Source: Bacteroidota bacterium
GTDB taxonomy: Bacteria > Bacteroidota > Bacteroidia > Chitinophagales > Chitinophagaceae
DNA length: 37,373 nt
Assembly: GCA_947454025.1 (NCBI GenBank)
Contig: CANGIZ010000015.1
Coordinates: forward strand, 1 to 37,373
Direction of reading: 5' to 3'
Shown: positions 18,104 through 26,971 of the stretch, piece by piece
Numbering within the stretch: position 1 is the first letter of the stretch
How the letters are laid out: every line of letters starts with the position of its first letter
The notes under the pieces: model-generated
Told to the model about the DNA's origin: nothing
What the model saw: the letters and a program-made list of their open reading frames with translations, nothing else
The model's database searches: none
Translations under genes and position numbers: made by a program

Positions 18104-18153
18104 TTGTACTATTTATAGCTTTTGTTATGGAAGTATAACAAGTATCCTTAAAA

Positions 18154-18561
18154 TTAGTTTTCTACATCATGCATTTTCGCATCTGCATCGCTCCACATTT
18201 CCTCTAATCGATAAAATGTTCTTGATTCTGGATGCATTACATGTACCACCACATTGATATAGTCAATTAGTAACCATTGTGCAGCCGTTTTGCCTTCACT
18301 TTTATAAGGCAGTTCACCACATTTGTGTTTTACTTCGTACTCAATATTATCAGCGATTGCTTTTAATTGAGTTGTGTTGTTGGCTTCGCAGATGATAAAA
18401 AAATCGGCAGAAGCTTCGTGTATTTTCTTAAGATCTAAGCTAATAATATTTTCCCCTTTTTTATCCTGGATGGCCTGGATAATAGTTTTGAAAATTTTAC
18501 TGCTACGGGTAAGTTGCGTTGGAGATTTTTTACGATCTTTTAGTGCGGAAAGAGGTTCCAA
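18154..18561 (-). CDS. rsfS: Ribosome silencing factor
   Basis: Binds ribosomal protein uL14 and blocks joining of the ribosomal subunits during starvation. The 135-residue protein carries the RsfS signatures IISLDLKKIHEASADFFIICEANNTTQLKAIADNI (about 40-75), then KSEGKTAAQWLLIDYINVVVHVMHPESRTFYRLE. Length is typical. No ATG is available in frame before the conserved region: the only start is TTG at 18561, which follows an in-frame stop 15 nt upstream. It heads the minus-strand ftsH operon and is divergent from birA. RsfS beside ftsH and opposite biotin ligase recurs in Bacteroidota, to my recollection. Confidence 0.93.
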   Translation of the reverse strand: MEPLSALKDRKKSPTQLTRSSKIFKTIIQAIQDKKGENIISLDLKKIHEASADFFIICEANNTTQLKAIADNIEYEVKHKCGELPYKSEGKTAAQWLLIDYINVVVHVMHPESRTFYRLEEMWSDADAKMHDVEN

Positions 18562-18641
18562 TAATGTTCGTTTTTATTTGTTAATGCCTTGTTAGTCAAA
18601 TCATTTTGTGCAAGATATTGCTTGTAACTCCATGAAACGGC

Positions 18642-18649
18642 TAACTTTA
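18642..18649 (+). promoter_or_regulatory. -7-like promoter element, birA-selD
   Basis: TAACTTTA matches TAnnTTTG at 7 of 8 positions. TTG at 18618-18620 (21-nt spacing) or at 18622-18624 (17-nt spacing) may serve as -33. The element ends 16 nt before the TTG start of birA. Confidence 0.4.
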
Positions 18650-18665
18650 CAAAAATAACAATTCT

Positions 18666-19307
18666 TTGTCACCTGCCACACCAATTATCACATTAGGCGA
18701 GCCGCTCATAGAACTGTCGTCCATAGACAGTACCAATATTTATGCCATAAGCCAAGTGCATCATCAATTGGCCGTATCTGGCAGTTGCTATCGTGCTGAG
18801 TTTCAAACACAAGGAAAAGGTCAACATGGAAGGGTCTGGGATAGCGAACCAGGCCTAAACTTACTTTGCAGCTATGTTTTGGAGTTAAAAAGCTTGGATC
18901 CCAATAAAAATTGGGGGCCAAACGACCAAAAAGGGCTCTCTGCAGCTGTGGCAATTGGCGCAAAAGCCTTTTTTCAAGCCCACGCAGGAGATGAAACCCT
19001 TATAAAATTACCCAACGATATTTATTGGCGTGACAGAAAGGCAGGGGGAATTTTAATTGAGAATACACTTAGAGGGCAAGAATGGACCTGGACCGTAATT
19101 GGAATTGGATTCAATATTAACCAAACCCAGTTTAGTGTTCAAGCCAGCAAGCCAGTATCCCTGCGTCAAATAACTGGTAAGCAATGGGAAATAGCTAGAT
19201 TGCAGACCGAATTAAGTAAGGCATTAAGCATCAGCATTCAAAATTGGTTAAAAGAAGGAGATGCTAAAACAATAGAAAAAATGAACCCATTATGGAAATC
19301 AAATTAA
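18666..19307 (+). CDS. birA: Biotin--[acetyl-CoA carboxylase] ligase (short, non-regulatory form)
   Basis: Attaches biotin to the carboxyl carrier protein using ATP. The 213-residue protein carries the catalytic SSIDSTN (18-24) and QTQGKGQHGRVW (48-59) motifs and the KLPNDIYWRDRKAGGILIE core. There is no N-terminal HTH, so it does not repress as E. coli BirA does, and the C-terminal SH3-like domain seems short. No in-frame ATG precedes the conserved region, so TTG at 18666 is the only reasonable start; an in-frame stop is at 18642-18644. It overlaps selD by 16 nt (19292-19307), implying translational coupling. Confidence 0.9.
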   Translation: MSPATPIITLGEPLIELSSIDSTNIYAISQVHHQLAVSGSCYRAEFQTQGKGQHGRVWDSEPGLNLLCSYVLELKSLDPNKNWGPNDQKGLSAAVAIGAKAFFQAHAGDETLIKLPNDIYWRDRKAGGILIENTLRGQEWTWTVIGIGFNINQTQFSVQASKPVSLRQITGKQWEIARLQTELSKALSISIQNWLKEGDAKTIEKMNPLWKSN

Positions 19308-20344
19308 CACAACATAGTAAAGGAGGAGGATGTGGATGTAAAATATCACCTGCTATCCTTTCTGAAATATTAGCAGCGCACAATATAGGTGCTAAAAATA
19401 ATATTCCTCAATTGTTAGTGGGCAACGATAGTAGAGACGATGCAGCTGTTTATCAAATAGATGAAAAAACAGCCATGATTAGCACTACCGATTTTTTTAT
19501 GCCGATTGTAGATGATGCATTTTCATTTGGACAAATTGCAGCAGCCAATGCCATTAGTGATGTGTATGCAATGGGAGGCAAACCCATTTTTGCATTAGCC
19601 GTATTAGGATGGCCATTGGCTAACCTGCCTGCAAGTGTTGCAGCACAGGTAATGGAGGGTGCGCGCAAAACCTGTACCGATGCGGGTATTGTGATTGCAG
19701 GTGGTCATAGTATTGATAGTCAAGATCCCATTTTTGGATTGGTAGTAAATGGATTGGTGGCTATAGAAAATTTAAAAAGAAATGATACCGCTCAAGAAGG
19801 TGATATGTTAATTATTACAAAACCATTAGGTGTGGGCATACTAGCAACTTCTCAAAAAAGAGGATTGTTAACTGAACCCGATTTAGCAATGCTTGTAAAA
19901 CAACTTACTACGATTAATAAAGCAGGAGAAGCATTAGGAAAAATAAAAGGAGTACATGCCATGACCGATGTAACTGGTTTTGGTTTAGCAGGTCATTTAA
20001 CTGAAATGATGGAAGGAAGTGGATTGACTGCAAAACTTTCTTACGCTAAAATTCCAATCATTGAACAAGCAAGAAATTATATTGCACAAAAGGCAATCCC
20101 TGGAGCCACCGCAAGAAACTGGAATGCAACCTGCGAGGGCATTGCATTACACGAAAGCATTGATGAAAAAGTAGCAAGTTTAATTTTACCTGACCCACAA
20201 ACCAATGGTGGTTTATTAATTGCAGTGGATCCAAATTCATTGAGCGAAGTACAAGCAGTATTATCCGCTGCAGGAATTATATATACAGAACCGATTGGTG
20301 TGTGTGAAGCGGCGTCAGGAAAAAAAATAGTAATTAATGCCTAG
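19292..20344 (+). CDS. selD: Selenide, water dikinase (selenophosphate synthetase)
   Basis: Makes selenophosphate from selenide and ATP, the selenium donor for selenocysteine and for 2-selenouridine in tRNA. The 350-residue protein has the N-terminal GGGCGCK motif (11-17), in which Cys14 aligns with the catalytic Cys/Sec and Cys16 with its partner, followed by the VGNDSRDDAAVY phosphate-binding region and the Asp-rich ADVYAMGG type segment (ISDVYAMGGKP). The active residue is Cys, so the enzyme itself needs no selenocysteine. No selA, selB or mnmH is in the window. It overlaps birA by 16 nt. Confidence 0.95.
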   Translation: MEIKLTQHSKGGGCGCKISPAILSEILAAHNIGAKNNIPQLLVGNDSRDDAAVYQIDEKTAMISTTDFFMPIVDDAFSFGQIAAANAISDVYAMGGKPIFALAVLGWPLANLPASVAAQVMEGARKTCTDAGIVIAGGHSIDSQDPIFGLVVNGLVAIENLKRNDTAQEGDMLIITKPLGVGILATSQKRGLLTEPDLAMLVKQLTTINKAGEALGKIKGVHAMTDVTGFGLAGHLTEMMEGSGLTAKLSYAKIPIIEQARNYIAQKAIPGATARNWNATCEGIALHESIDEKVASLILPDPQTNGGLLIAVDPNSLSEVQAVLSAAGIIYTEPIGVCEAASGKKIVINA

Positions 20345-20360
20345 CAAATAATGCAAACCA

Positions 20361-20804
20361 TTATTCAAAAATAAGATTGCCCTTGTTTTTAATATGCTCA
20401 GGAGTTAGCTCTACCACTAGTTGTACGCCCTTAATGTCGCGAATGGTTTGAGAAATTTCTTTTACTTTCTCGTCTTCCACCCAGTCGCCACGTATCCACC
20501 ATATAAAGTCCATATGCTTTAGTTCGGGCAATAAATATTCGCCATCAAACTGATTATGGTACACAAAATGTTGAATGGTGGTATTGGGCTCATCGGCTTC
20601 ATACATGGAAAAATAATAGGTTCTACTTTTTCTTTTTAAGGCAATTTCATGCTCGGGATTAAAACGAAATTCAAAGCCCATATATTGATTCAATAACATG
20701 CAAAACTGAAAGTTTTTAATAGGCGCAGTAATGCCCAAGATGCGCGTTCCTTCAAAATCTTGTTCGTTAATCTCGTCCTGATTTAAAATTAGTTTTGCAC
20801 TCAT
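20361..20804 (-). CDS. IPExxxVDY-type protein of unknown function
   Basis: A 147-residue soluble protein. The first half alternates short beta strands and helices (KLILNQDEINEQDF, FQFCMLLNQYMGFEFRF), and the segment LLPELKHMDFIWWI fits the IPExxxVDY motif (LPE-x3-MDF here) that names this small Bacteroidota family. The ending VQLVVELTPEHIKNKGNLIFE is also typical. No function is known. It is convergent with selD (16-nt gap) and 37 nt after the M28 peptidase on the same strand. The family call rests on the motif and overall length. Confidence 0.6.
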   Translation of the reverse strand: MSAKLILNQDEINEQDFEGTRILGITAPIKNFQFCMLLNQYMGFEFRFNPEHEIALKRKSRTYYFSMYEADEPNTTIQHFVYHNQFDGEYLLPELKHMDFIWWIRGDWVEDEKVKEISQTIRDIKGVQLVVELTPEHIKNKGNLIFE

Positions 20805-20841
20805 GAGCGAACCCTATTGAATTGATTGATTTTCCAAATCA

Positions 20842-22467
20842 TTAAAATTGTATATCAAATTTAATTTCTTCTTTACCTCTTTTTATAATCAATGTAGTTT
20901 TATCTCCTTTTTTAAATTTACCCAAGGCTTGCATATAACCCATTACATCAATTAATTTGTAATCCCCTAACTGCACCAAAACGTCAGCAGCTTTCAAGCC
21001 AATTTTCTCTCCTAATTTACCTTGGCTAGTGCCCTCAATCCTAACCCCAGTGCCGGTAAACGCATAATCGGGCATTACCCCCAAACTCACCGTAAACTTA
21101 GTACTCTTGCCCATACTCTGTTCACGGGTTTTTAAAAAATCAAGCTTGCCATAACTGTCTGTGGTCTTGATAATATTTTGTACCAAACGCACAATATCTT
21201 TTTCACCTTCGTAATTAATTTTATCCCAATCGTCAGTTGCTTTATGATAATCGGAATGACTTCCAGTAAACATAAATAATACAGGCATATCCTTACGATA
21301 AAAACTTGCATGGTCACTCGGACCAGTGCCAGCGCTATCATAATGTGTAATTAAAGTGGTGGGTGTTTTTGTTAATACCTCAGCCCATTTACTTGAAGTA
21401 CCAAAACCACCAATCGTTAATTTGCGTGCAGTATCATACCTACCCACCATGTCCAAGTTAATCATGTAGTTAAAATTGCCTTTGTAGGTAGGATGATCTA
21501 ACCAATATTTACTACCTAATAAGCCCAATTCTTCTCCCGAAAAATGAATGATTAAGTAGTTATTATTTTTGGGTGCTTTTTTAAGTAAAGATTTTGCAAT
21601 TTCAATCAAAGCCGCAGTACCACTCGCATTGTCGTCGGCACCATTATGAATAAAATTATTTAAATCCAATCCGTGTTTATCCTCGTTGTATCCTAAATGA
21701 TCCAAGTGTGCTCCAATTACAATCGTATTTGTTGCATGGTTATTAATAAAGCCAACCACATTATGAGCTGTACGTGTAGGATGTTCAAATTCAATATTGG
21801 CATCAATAGTATAAGTGCCTAGTTCATCACTAAAATATTTTGTGTAGCCTTGTTTTGTAAAATAAACAACTGGCAATGCCAAGGCCTTTGCAGTATCATA
21901 TTTATTAAACTGAATATTGTCCACCAAGCTTCCACTATTGTGTAAAAACAAAGCAGTAGCCCCTTTGCGTTTTAAATCTGATGCAGTGGTGGTAAGCCAT
22001 TCATTCAAATCAAAATGAGGATTGCTTGTATTTTCCTCTAACACTTCATGTACATCTTTGAACCAAACTTGTTTTGATTCATTTAAAGCAATCGAAGCAC
22101 GAGAACTAAATACATTGCTCCCACTATTTGAAAGTGCAAAAAAATCACTATCAACGAGTGCTGCTTGATTATTAATTTTTATAAAAGCTGTTGTTGCCAA
22201 TTTCTTGCCCTCATCAATTGGAAAGTTTTGAATAAACCCTTGTTCTCCCATCGGTTCAATAGGTAAAGCCTGGTATTGTGCAACCACGTATTCTACTGCT
22301 TTTTGTTCTCCAATATTACCAGCACGTCGACCCTCTAATTCGTCACTTGCTAAATACTGAATATGGCCTTTTAATTTTTGAATTAATACCTTGTCAGCAT
22401 GGTTTAATCTTTGAGCCATCACACCCAATGGAGCCAGCACTACCAACACTACTAATATTCTACGCAT
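20842..22467 (-). CDS. M28-family peptidase with C-terminal PDZ domain
   Basis: A secreted or periplasmic zinc aminopeptidase-like enzyme, 541 residues from the ATG at 22467. A signal peptide (hydrophobic 4-17, ending VMAQ) leads into the mature protein. A PA-like insert (about 110-230) precedes the M28 core: zinc ligands in GAHLDHLG, GADDNASG, SGEELGLLG (catalytic Glu), NLDMVGRYD and the final His of SHSDYH. A PDZ domain (about 455-535) follows. An alternative ATG at 22476 adds three residues and lies 9 nt from the promoter element 22486-22493. The substrate is not known. Confidence 0.9.
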   Translation of the reverse strand: MRRILVVLVVLAPLGVMAQRLNHADKVLIQKLKGHIQYLASDELEGRRAGNIGEQKAVEYVVAQYQALPIEPMGEQGFIQNFPIDEGKKLATTAFIKINNQAALVDSDFFALSNSGSNVFSSRASIALNESKQVWFKDVHEVLEENTSNPHFDLNEWLTTTASDLKRKGATALFLHNSGSLVDNIQFNKYDTAKALALPVVYFTKQGYTKYFSDELGTYTIDANIEFEHPTRTAHNVVGFINNHATNTIVIGAHLDHLGYNEDKHGLDLNNFIHNGADDNASGTAALIEIAKSLLKKAPKNNNYLIIHFSGEELGLLGSKYWLDHPTYKGNFNYMINLDMVGRYDTARKLTIGGFGTSSKWAEVLTKTPTTLITHYDSAGTGPSDHASFYRKDMPVLFMFTGSHSDYHKATDDWDKINYEGEKDIVRLVQNIIKTTDSYGKLDFLKTREQSMGKSTKFTVSLGVMPDYAFTGTGVRIEGTSQGKLGEKIGLKAADVLVQLGDYKLIDVMGYMQALGKFKKGDKTTLIIKRGKEEIKFDIQF

Positions 22468-22485
22468 TGCATACATTTTGAGGAA

Positions 22486-22493
22486 CAAAAATA
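22486..22493 (-). promoter_or_regulatory. -7 promoter element, M28 peptidase gene
   Basis: TATTTTTG on the minus strand matches TAnnTTTG exactly. It is 9 nt before the ATG at 22476 and 18 nt before the ATG at 22467. No good -33 element was found. Confidence 0.45.
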
Positions 22494-22586
22494 AGTAAAG
22501 CAAATAGGAATTGAGTGATTGGCATCACGATAGTTTAAGATATCGGTCAATTTCTAATTTCGTAAGCCCTACCCAAGCATAAAACA

Positions 22587-22594
22587 TAGCTTTG
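22587..22594 (+). promoter_or_regulatory. -7 promoter element, feoB
   Basis: TAGCTTTG matches TAnnTTTG exactly and ends 6 nt before the feoB ATG at 22601. An in-frame TTG (22592) lies inside the element and is therefore not the start. No clean -33 element. Confidence 0.55.
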
Positions 22595-22600
22595 CGCACA

Positions 22601-24709
22601 ATGAAAGCCGGTATACATATTGCTTTAGTGGGAAATCCCAACTGTGGAAAGAGTTCGCTTTTTAATGCCCTTACCGGCTTGAATCAAAAAGTGGGCAATT
22701 TCCCGGGAGTAACGGTTGATAAAAAAACGGGACAACTCACATTGGGTGGTCACCCCGCTACACTCATTGATTTACCTGGCACCTACAGTTTTTATCCAAA
22801 ACGAGAGGACGAATGGGTTGCCTATAAAGTATTAATGGGCGTGGATTTAGAAATGCATACCGATGTGATTTTACTCGTAGCCGACGCGAGCAATTTAAAA
22901 AGAAACTTACTTTTTTGTAGTCAAATTATTGATTTAAAAAAGCCAGTTGTATTGGCATTGACAATGAATGACTTGGCTGCAAAAAAAGGAATCAAAATAG
23001 ATATTGCAGGACTACAAGCCGATTTAGGCATTCCGGTAGTAGCTATTGATGCAAGAAAAAATAAAGGTTTAACAGAATTAAAGCAAGCACTGATTGGTAT
23101 TATTGAAACACCGCGTTCCAAAAACCAAGAAAGTTTTATTGACAATAAAAATTTAGCGCCTGTTGCTATTGATGCTTTTAAAGCATTGTTTCCAACACAA
23201 AGTGATTATGCAGCATTACATTATTTAATGCACCATGAAGCATTCCCATTGGAAAATGAAATGCAGGATAAAATTGAACAAATTGAAATTGACAATCAAT
23301 TTAACCATACTAAAACACAGGCCCAGGAAATATTACAGCGCTATGGACATATACAGGAAATAATGAAACATCGGGTTTCTGAGCCTGATCCAGCAGCGAA
23401 GAAAAAAAGAACAGATATCCTCGATAATATTTTTTTACATCGTATTGGAGGTTATGCCATTTTGTTATTGGTGTTGTTTATTTTATTTCAGTCGGTATTT
23501 TGGATGGCAAAATATCCAATGGATGGAATAGAATGGATATTCACCAATGTAACCACCTACTTAAACCAGGTTTTACCAAACGCTTGGTGGGAGGACTTAT
23601 TAGTGAATGGAATTGTTGCAGGCTTGGGAGGTATTTTTGTTTTCATTCCTCAAATTATGATTCTGTTTGGACTCATTACCATACTAGAGGACACAGGATA
23701 TATGGCACGTATTAGCTTTTTAAGTGACAAGCTTATGCGCAAAGTAGGATTGAATGGAAAGAGTGTGATGCCCATGATTAGTGGATTTGCTTGTGCAGTG
23801 CCCGCTATTATGAGCGCAAGAAATATTGAAAATAAAAAAGAAAGGTTGCTTACTATTATGGTCACTCCCTTTATGAGTTGTAGTGCAAGGCTTCCTGTTT
23901 ATACTATATTAATTTCACTAGTAATTGATAAAAAAATATACTTTGGATTTTTAAGTTTACAAGGCTTAGTAATGATGGGGCTATACCTACTAGGTATCGT
24001 AATGGCTTTACTAGCTAGTATGGTATTGAAATGGTTTATTCGCATTAAAGAAAAGAGTTACTTTATTTTAGAGTTACCTGTTTACCGTGCACCTCGTTGG
24101 AAAAACGTAGGAACAACCATGGTACAAAAAGCGAAAATATTTGTAACTGATGCAGGAAAAGTAATTATGGTGATTAGTTTGTTGTTGTGGTTTTTAAGTA
24201 GTTATGGACCAAGCCAACAAATGAATATTGTGGAGCAAACACATACACAACAAGTAATTGCACACCCTGAACAGCAAGCACATTTAGATAAAATATACCA
24301 TACTCAAAAACTAGAACATTCTTATGCAGGCGTTCTAGGAAAAACAATTGAACCTGCTATTGCTCCTTTAGGATTTGACTGGAAAATGGGTATTGCAATA
24401 ATTACATCCTTTGCCGCAAGGGAAGTGTTTGTAGGCACGATGGCCACTTTGTATAGTGTGGAAGCTGCAGACAATAGTTCGCTTCGTGAAAAATTGCAAG
24501 CTGCAAAAAGACCAGACGGCAGTCCAGTGTATAGTTTTGCGGCCGCCCTTTCACTTATGATATTTTATGTATTGGCAATGCAATGTATGAGTACACTTGC
24601 TGTTGTAAAAAGAGAAACCCAAAGTTGGAAATGGCCTACCATCCAATTTTTCATGATGACAGGCCTTGCTTATTTGATGAGTTGGCTAGTGTACACTATT
24701 ACAAAATAG
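22601..24709 (+). CDS. feoB: Ferrous iron transporter FeoB
   Basis: Inner-membrane Fe(II) uptake protein, 702 residues from the ATG at 22601. The cytosolic G domain has the P-loop GNPNCGKSS (11-19), G2 region NFPGVTVD (33-40), and G3 DLPG (57-60). The expected G4 motif N-[MLI]-x-D reads T-M-N-D (LALTMNDLA), a Thr in place of Asn. A helical linker (about 170-280) leads to about eight membrane segments (from about 285), including the Gate motifs around FVFIPQIMILFGLITILEDTGYMAR and MSCSARLPVYTILI. No feoA or feoC is adjacent. It is divergent from the M28 peptidase gene. Confidence 0.95.
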   Translation: MKAGIHIALVGNPNCGKSSLFNALTGLNQKVGNFPGVTVDKKTGQLTLGGHPATLIDLPGTYSFYPKREDEWVAYKVLMGVDLEMHTDVILLVADASNLKRNLLFCSQIIDLKKPVVLALTMNDLAAKKGIKIDIAGLQADLGIPVVAIDARKNKGLTELKQALIGIIETPRSKNQESFIDNKNLAPVAIDAFKALFPTQSDYAALHYLMHHEAFPLENEMQDKIEQIEIDNQFNHTKTQAQEILQRYGHIQEIMKHRVSEPDPAAKKKRTDILDNIFLHRIGGYAILLLVLFILFQSVFWMAKYPMDGIEWIFTNVTTYLNQVLPNAWWEDLLVNGIVAGLGGIFVFIPQIMILFGLITILEDTGYMARISFLSDKLMRKVGLNGKSVMPMISGFACAVPAIMSARNIENKKERLLTIMVTPFMSCSARLPVYTILISLVIDKKIYFGFLSLQGLVMMGLYLLGIVMALLASMVLKWFIRIKEKSYFILELPVYRAPRWKNVGTTMVQKAKIFVTDAGKVIMVISLLLWFLSSYGPSQQMNIVEQTHTQQVIAHPEQQAHLDKIYHTQKLEHSYAGVLGKTIEPAIAPLGFDWKMGIAIITSFAAREVFVGTMATLYSVEAADNSSLREKLQAAKRPDGSPVYSFAAALSLMIFYVLAMQCMSTLAVVKRETQSWKWPTIQFFMMTGLAYLMSWLVYTITK

Positions 24710-24744
24710 CCACAATCTTACCGTATTAGAATACTAATAGAATA

Positions 24745-25209
24745 TTACCAACCACTAATTGCTAAAATCTCCGCAGTGTGGTCTTTTGTATCAGGTTTTT
24801 CAATAATGTGTTGCACCATACCTGCTTCGTCTATTAAAAACGTGGTACGAGTGGTCCCCATATAAGTGCGACCCATAAACTTCTTCTGTCCCCACAAATT
24901 GTATTTATCTACTATTTTCTTGTCCTCATCGGCAATTAAGGAAAAAGGAAGATCATATTTAGCAATGAATTTTTCATGAGAAGCTACGGAATCCACGCTT
25001 ACGCCTAAAATAGCTATCCCCTTCTTAATCAACTTCTTATAATTATCACGCAAATTGCAAGCTTGAGCTGTACAACCTGGAGTATCATCCTTTGGATAGA
25101 AGTATAAAACCACTTTTTGACCCTTAAAATCGGCCAAAGCCACGTTTTTTCCGTTCTGATCTACCCCTTTAAATGCAGGAGCTTTTGCCCCTTCTTTGAT
25201 AACTGCCAT
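24745..25209 (-). CDS. bcp: Thioredoxin-dependent peroxiredoxin (BCP type)
   Basis: Reduces hydroperoxides with electrons from thioredoxin. From the ATG at 25209 the protein has 154 residues, the normal BCP length, with the peroxidatic-cysteine motif DTPGCTAQACNLRD (peroxidatic Cys, with the resolving Cys five residues later). It has thioredoxin-fold strands (KVVLYFYPKDDTPG, GIAILGVSVDSVASHEKF, FSLIADEDK) and a C-terminal FLIDEAG. An in-frame extension to 25287 would add 26 non-homologous residues, so it is rejected. The gene is convergent with feoB and divergent from carB. Confidence 0.94.
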   Translation of the reverse strand: MAVIKEGAKAPAFKGVDQNGKNVALADFKGQKVVLYFYPKDDTPGCTAQACNLRDNYKKLIKKGIAILGVSVDSVASHEKFIAKYDLPFSLIADEDKKIVDKYNLWGQKKFMGRTYMGTTRTTFLIDEAGMVQHIIEKPDTKDHTAEILAISGW

Positions 25210-25289
25210 AATACTTGAATTGTGGTGAAGATAGGATTTAAAAAGCACAAAAATGTTTAGGCTGGAAAAGCGGTAAAATGCGGTCATTT

Positions 25290-25319
25290 TTTGGTAGATT
25301 TGCGCAATTTATATTTTTG
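25290..25319 (+). promoter_or_regulatory. Promoter of the carB N-half gene
   Basis: TTTG (25290-25293), an 18-nt spacer and TATTTTTG (25312-25319) match the Bacteroidota consensus. The -7 element ends 5 nt before the ATG at 25325. A second exact -7 match, TAGATTTG (25295-25302), overlaps the spacer and would give a leader of about 16-20 nt. Confidence 0.65.
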
Positions 25320-25324
25320 TAGAC

Positions 25325-26971
25325 ATGCCTAGAGACACATCCATTAAATCCGTATTAATTGTAGGTTCTGGACCCATCATTATTGGACAAGCCTGCGAGT
25401 TTGATTATTCAGGTTCACAAGCTGCTCGTTCATTAAGAGAGGAAGGAATTAAAGTCATTTTAATCAATAGCAATCCTGCCACGATTATGACCGATCCTAT
25501 GATGGCCGATAAAGTGTATTTATTGCCATTGACGATTGAGAGTTTAGAGCAAATTTTACAAGAAAATCAAATTGATGCGGTGCTACCAACAATGGGAGGA
25601 CAAACTGCATTGAATTTGTGTAAAGAAGCCGATGAAATTGGATTGTGGAAACAATACAATTGTAGAATGATTGGAGTAGATGTGGCTGCAATTGATACAG
25701 CAGAGGATAGAGAAAAATTTAGACAATTAATGGTGAAGATTGGAATGGCTGTAGCGCCAAGCCAAGTTGCCAATAGCTTTTTAGAAGGAAAAGAAATTGC
25801 ACAAAAAATTGGATTCCCTTTGGTAATACGTCCATCATTCACATTAGGTGGAACAGGTGGAGGATTTGTGCATGATGCGAGTGAATTAGATGCGGCATTA
25901 GAAAAAGGATTGAAAGCATCCCCAATGCATGAAGTGTTGGTAGAGAAAGCGGTGTTGGGATGGAAAGAATATGAATTAGAATTATTAAGAGACCAAGCGG
26001 ACAATGTAGTAATTATTTGTACAGTTGAAAACTTGGATCCAATGGGCGTGCATACTGGTGACTCTGTAACTGTAGCACCCGCAATGACATTGAGTGATAC
26101 AGCATTCCAAGAAATGCGTAACAAGGCGATGCTTATGATGCGTAGCTTAGGAAACTTCTCTGGAGGTTGTAATGTGCAATTTGCATTAAACCCTGCTACG
26201 GAAGAATTAATCGCAGTGGAAATTAATCCACGCGTGTCTCGTTCATCAGCCTTGGCTTCAAAAGCAACAGGATATCCTATTGCGAAGATTGCTGCTAAGT
26301 TGGCAATTGGTTATCACTTGGATGAATTAAAAAATCAAATTACACAAACTACATCGGCTTATTTTGAACCCGCATTGGACTATGTAATTGTAAAAGTACC
26401 AAGATGGAATTTTGATAAATTCAAAGGAGCCAACGATACTTTAGGATTACAAATGAAGAGTGTGGGTGAAGTAATGGCCATTGGAAGAAGTTTCACCGAA
26501 GCCATTCAAAAAGCATGTCAAAGTTTAGAGAATGAATCAATTGGCTTAGGATATTACGGAAAGAGTTTAATGAAGAACGAGGAATTGATGGAGTATATCA
26601 AGACACCGAAATGGGATCGTATTTTCCGTATTAAAGATGCATTAATGCAAGGCTCTACAGTGCGTTCTATTGCAGCAGCAACAGGAATCGACAACTGGTT
26701 CTTATATCAAATCAGAATCATTTGTGATGTAGAAAAAGAATTAATGAAACATACATTGGACAGCATACCTGCTGAACTAATGAAGGAAGCTAAAAAGCAT
26801 GGCTTTAGCGATATGCAAATTGCAAAATTATTGCATAGCGATACAAGTGATGATGCGGTATACGAAAAGCGAAAAGCATTAGGCATTACTAGGGTTTACA
26901 AAATGGTAGATACTTGTAGCGCAGAGTTTGAAGCAAAGACGCCCTACTTTTATTCCACTTTTGAAAACTAA
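25325..26971 (+). CDS. carB: Carbamoyl-phosphate synthase large subunit, N-terminal half only
   Basis: The CarB large chain uses ammonia (from CarA), bicarbonate and two ATP to make carbamoyl phosphate for arginine and pyrimidines. This 548-residue protein corresponds to the first half of the roughly 940-1080-residue chain: the carboxyphosphate domain with pre-ATP-grasp IVGSGPIIIGQACEFDYSG (12-30), ATP-grasp glycine loop PSFTLGGTGGGF (170-181) and VEINPRVSR (298-306), then the oligomerisation domain to 548. It ends at YSTFEN, where full-length homologs run on into the second ATP-grasp half (GPNRIGQG motif). No such motif occurs downstream in the window. This looks like a genuinely split CarB, with the partner elsewhere. 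Confidence 0.88.
   Translation: MPRDTSIKSVLIVGSGPIIIGQACEFDYSGSQAARSLREEGIKVILINSNPATIMTDPMMADKVYLLPLTIESLEQILQENQIDAVLPTMGGQTALNLCKEADEIGLWKQYNCRMIGVDVAAIDTAEDREKFRQLMVKIGMAVAPSQVANSFLEGKEIAQKIGFPLVIRPSFTLGGTGGGFVHDASELDAALEKGLKASPMHEVLVEKAVLGWKEYELELLRDQADNVVIICTVENLDPMGVHTGDSVTVAPAMTLSDTAFQEMRNKAMLMMRSLGNFSGGCNVQFALNPATEELIAVEINPRVSRSSALASKATGYPIAKIAAKLAIGYHLDELKNQITQTTSAYFEPALDYVIVKVPRWNFDKFKGANDTLGLQMKSVGEVMAIGRSFTEAIQKACQSLENESIGLGYYGKSLMKNEELMEYIKTPKWDRIFRIKDALMQGSTVRSIAAATGIDNWFLYQIRIICDVEKELMKHTLDSIPAELMKEAKKHGFSDMQIAKLLHSDTSDDAVYEKRKALGITRVYKMVDTCSAEFEAKTPYFYSTFEN

Noticed and set aside
24724..24739. Small hairpin TATTAG-AATA-CTAATA between feoB and bcp
   Set aside because: Six AT-rich pairs without a T-tract; too weak to call a terminator.
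25567..26124. Long open frame on the minus strand inside the carB half
   Set aside because: It lies wholly within a well-conserved gene and its translation is low-complexity with no recognisable family; a shadow of codon bias.
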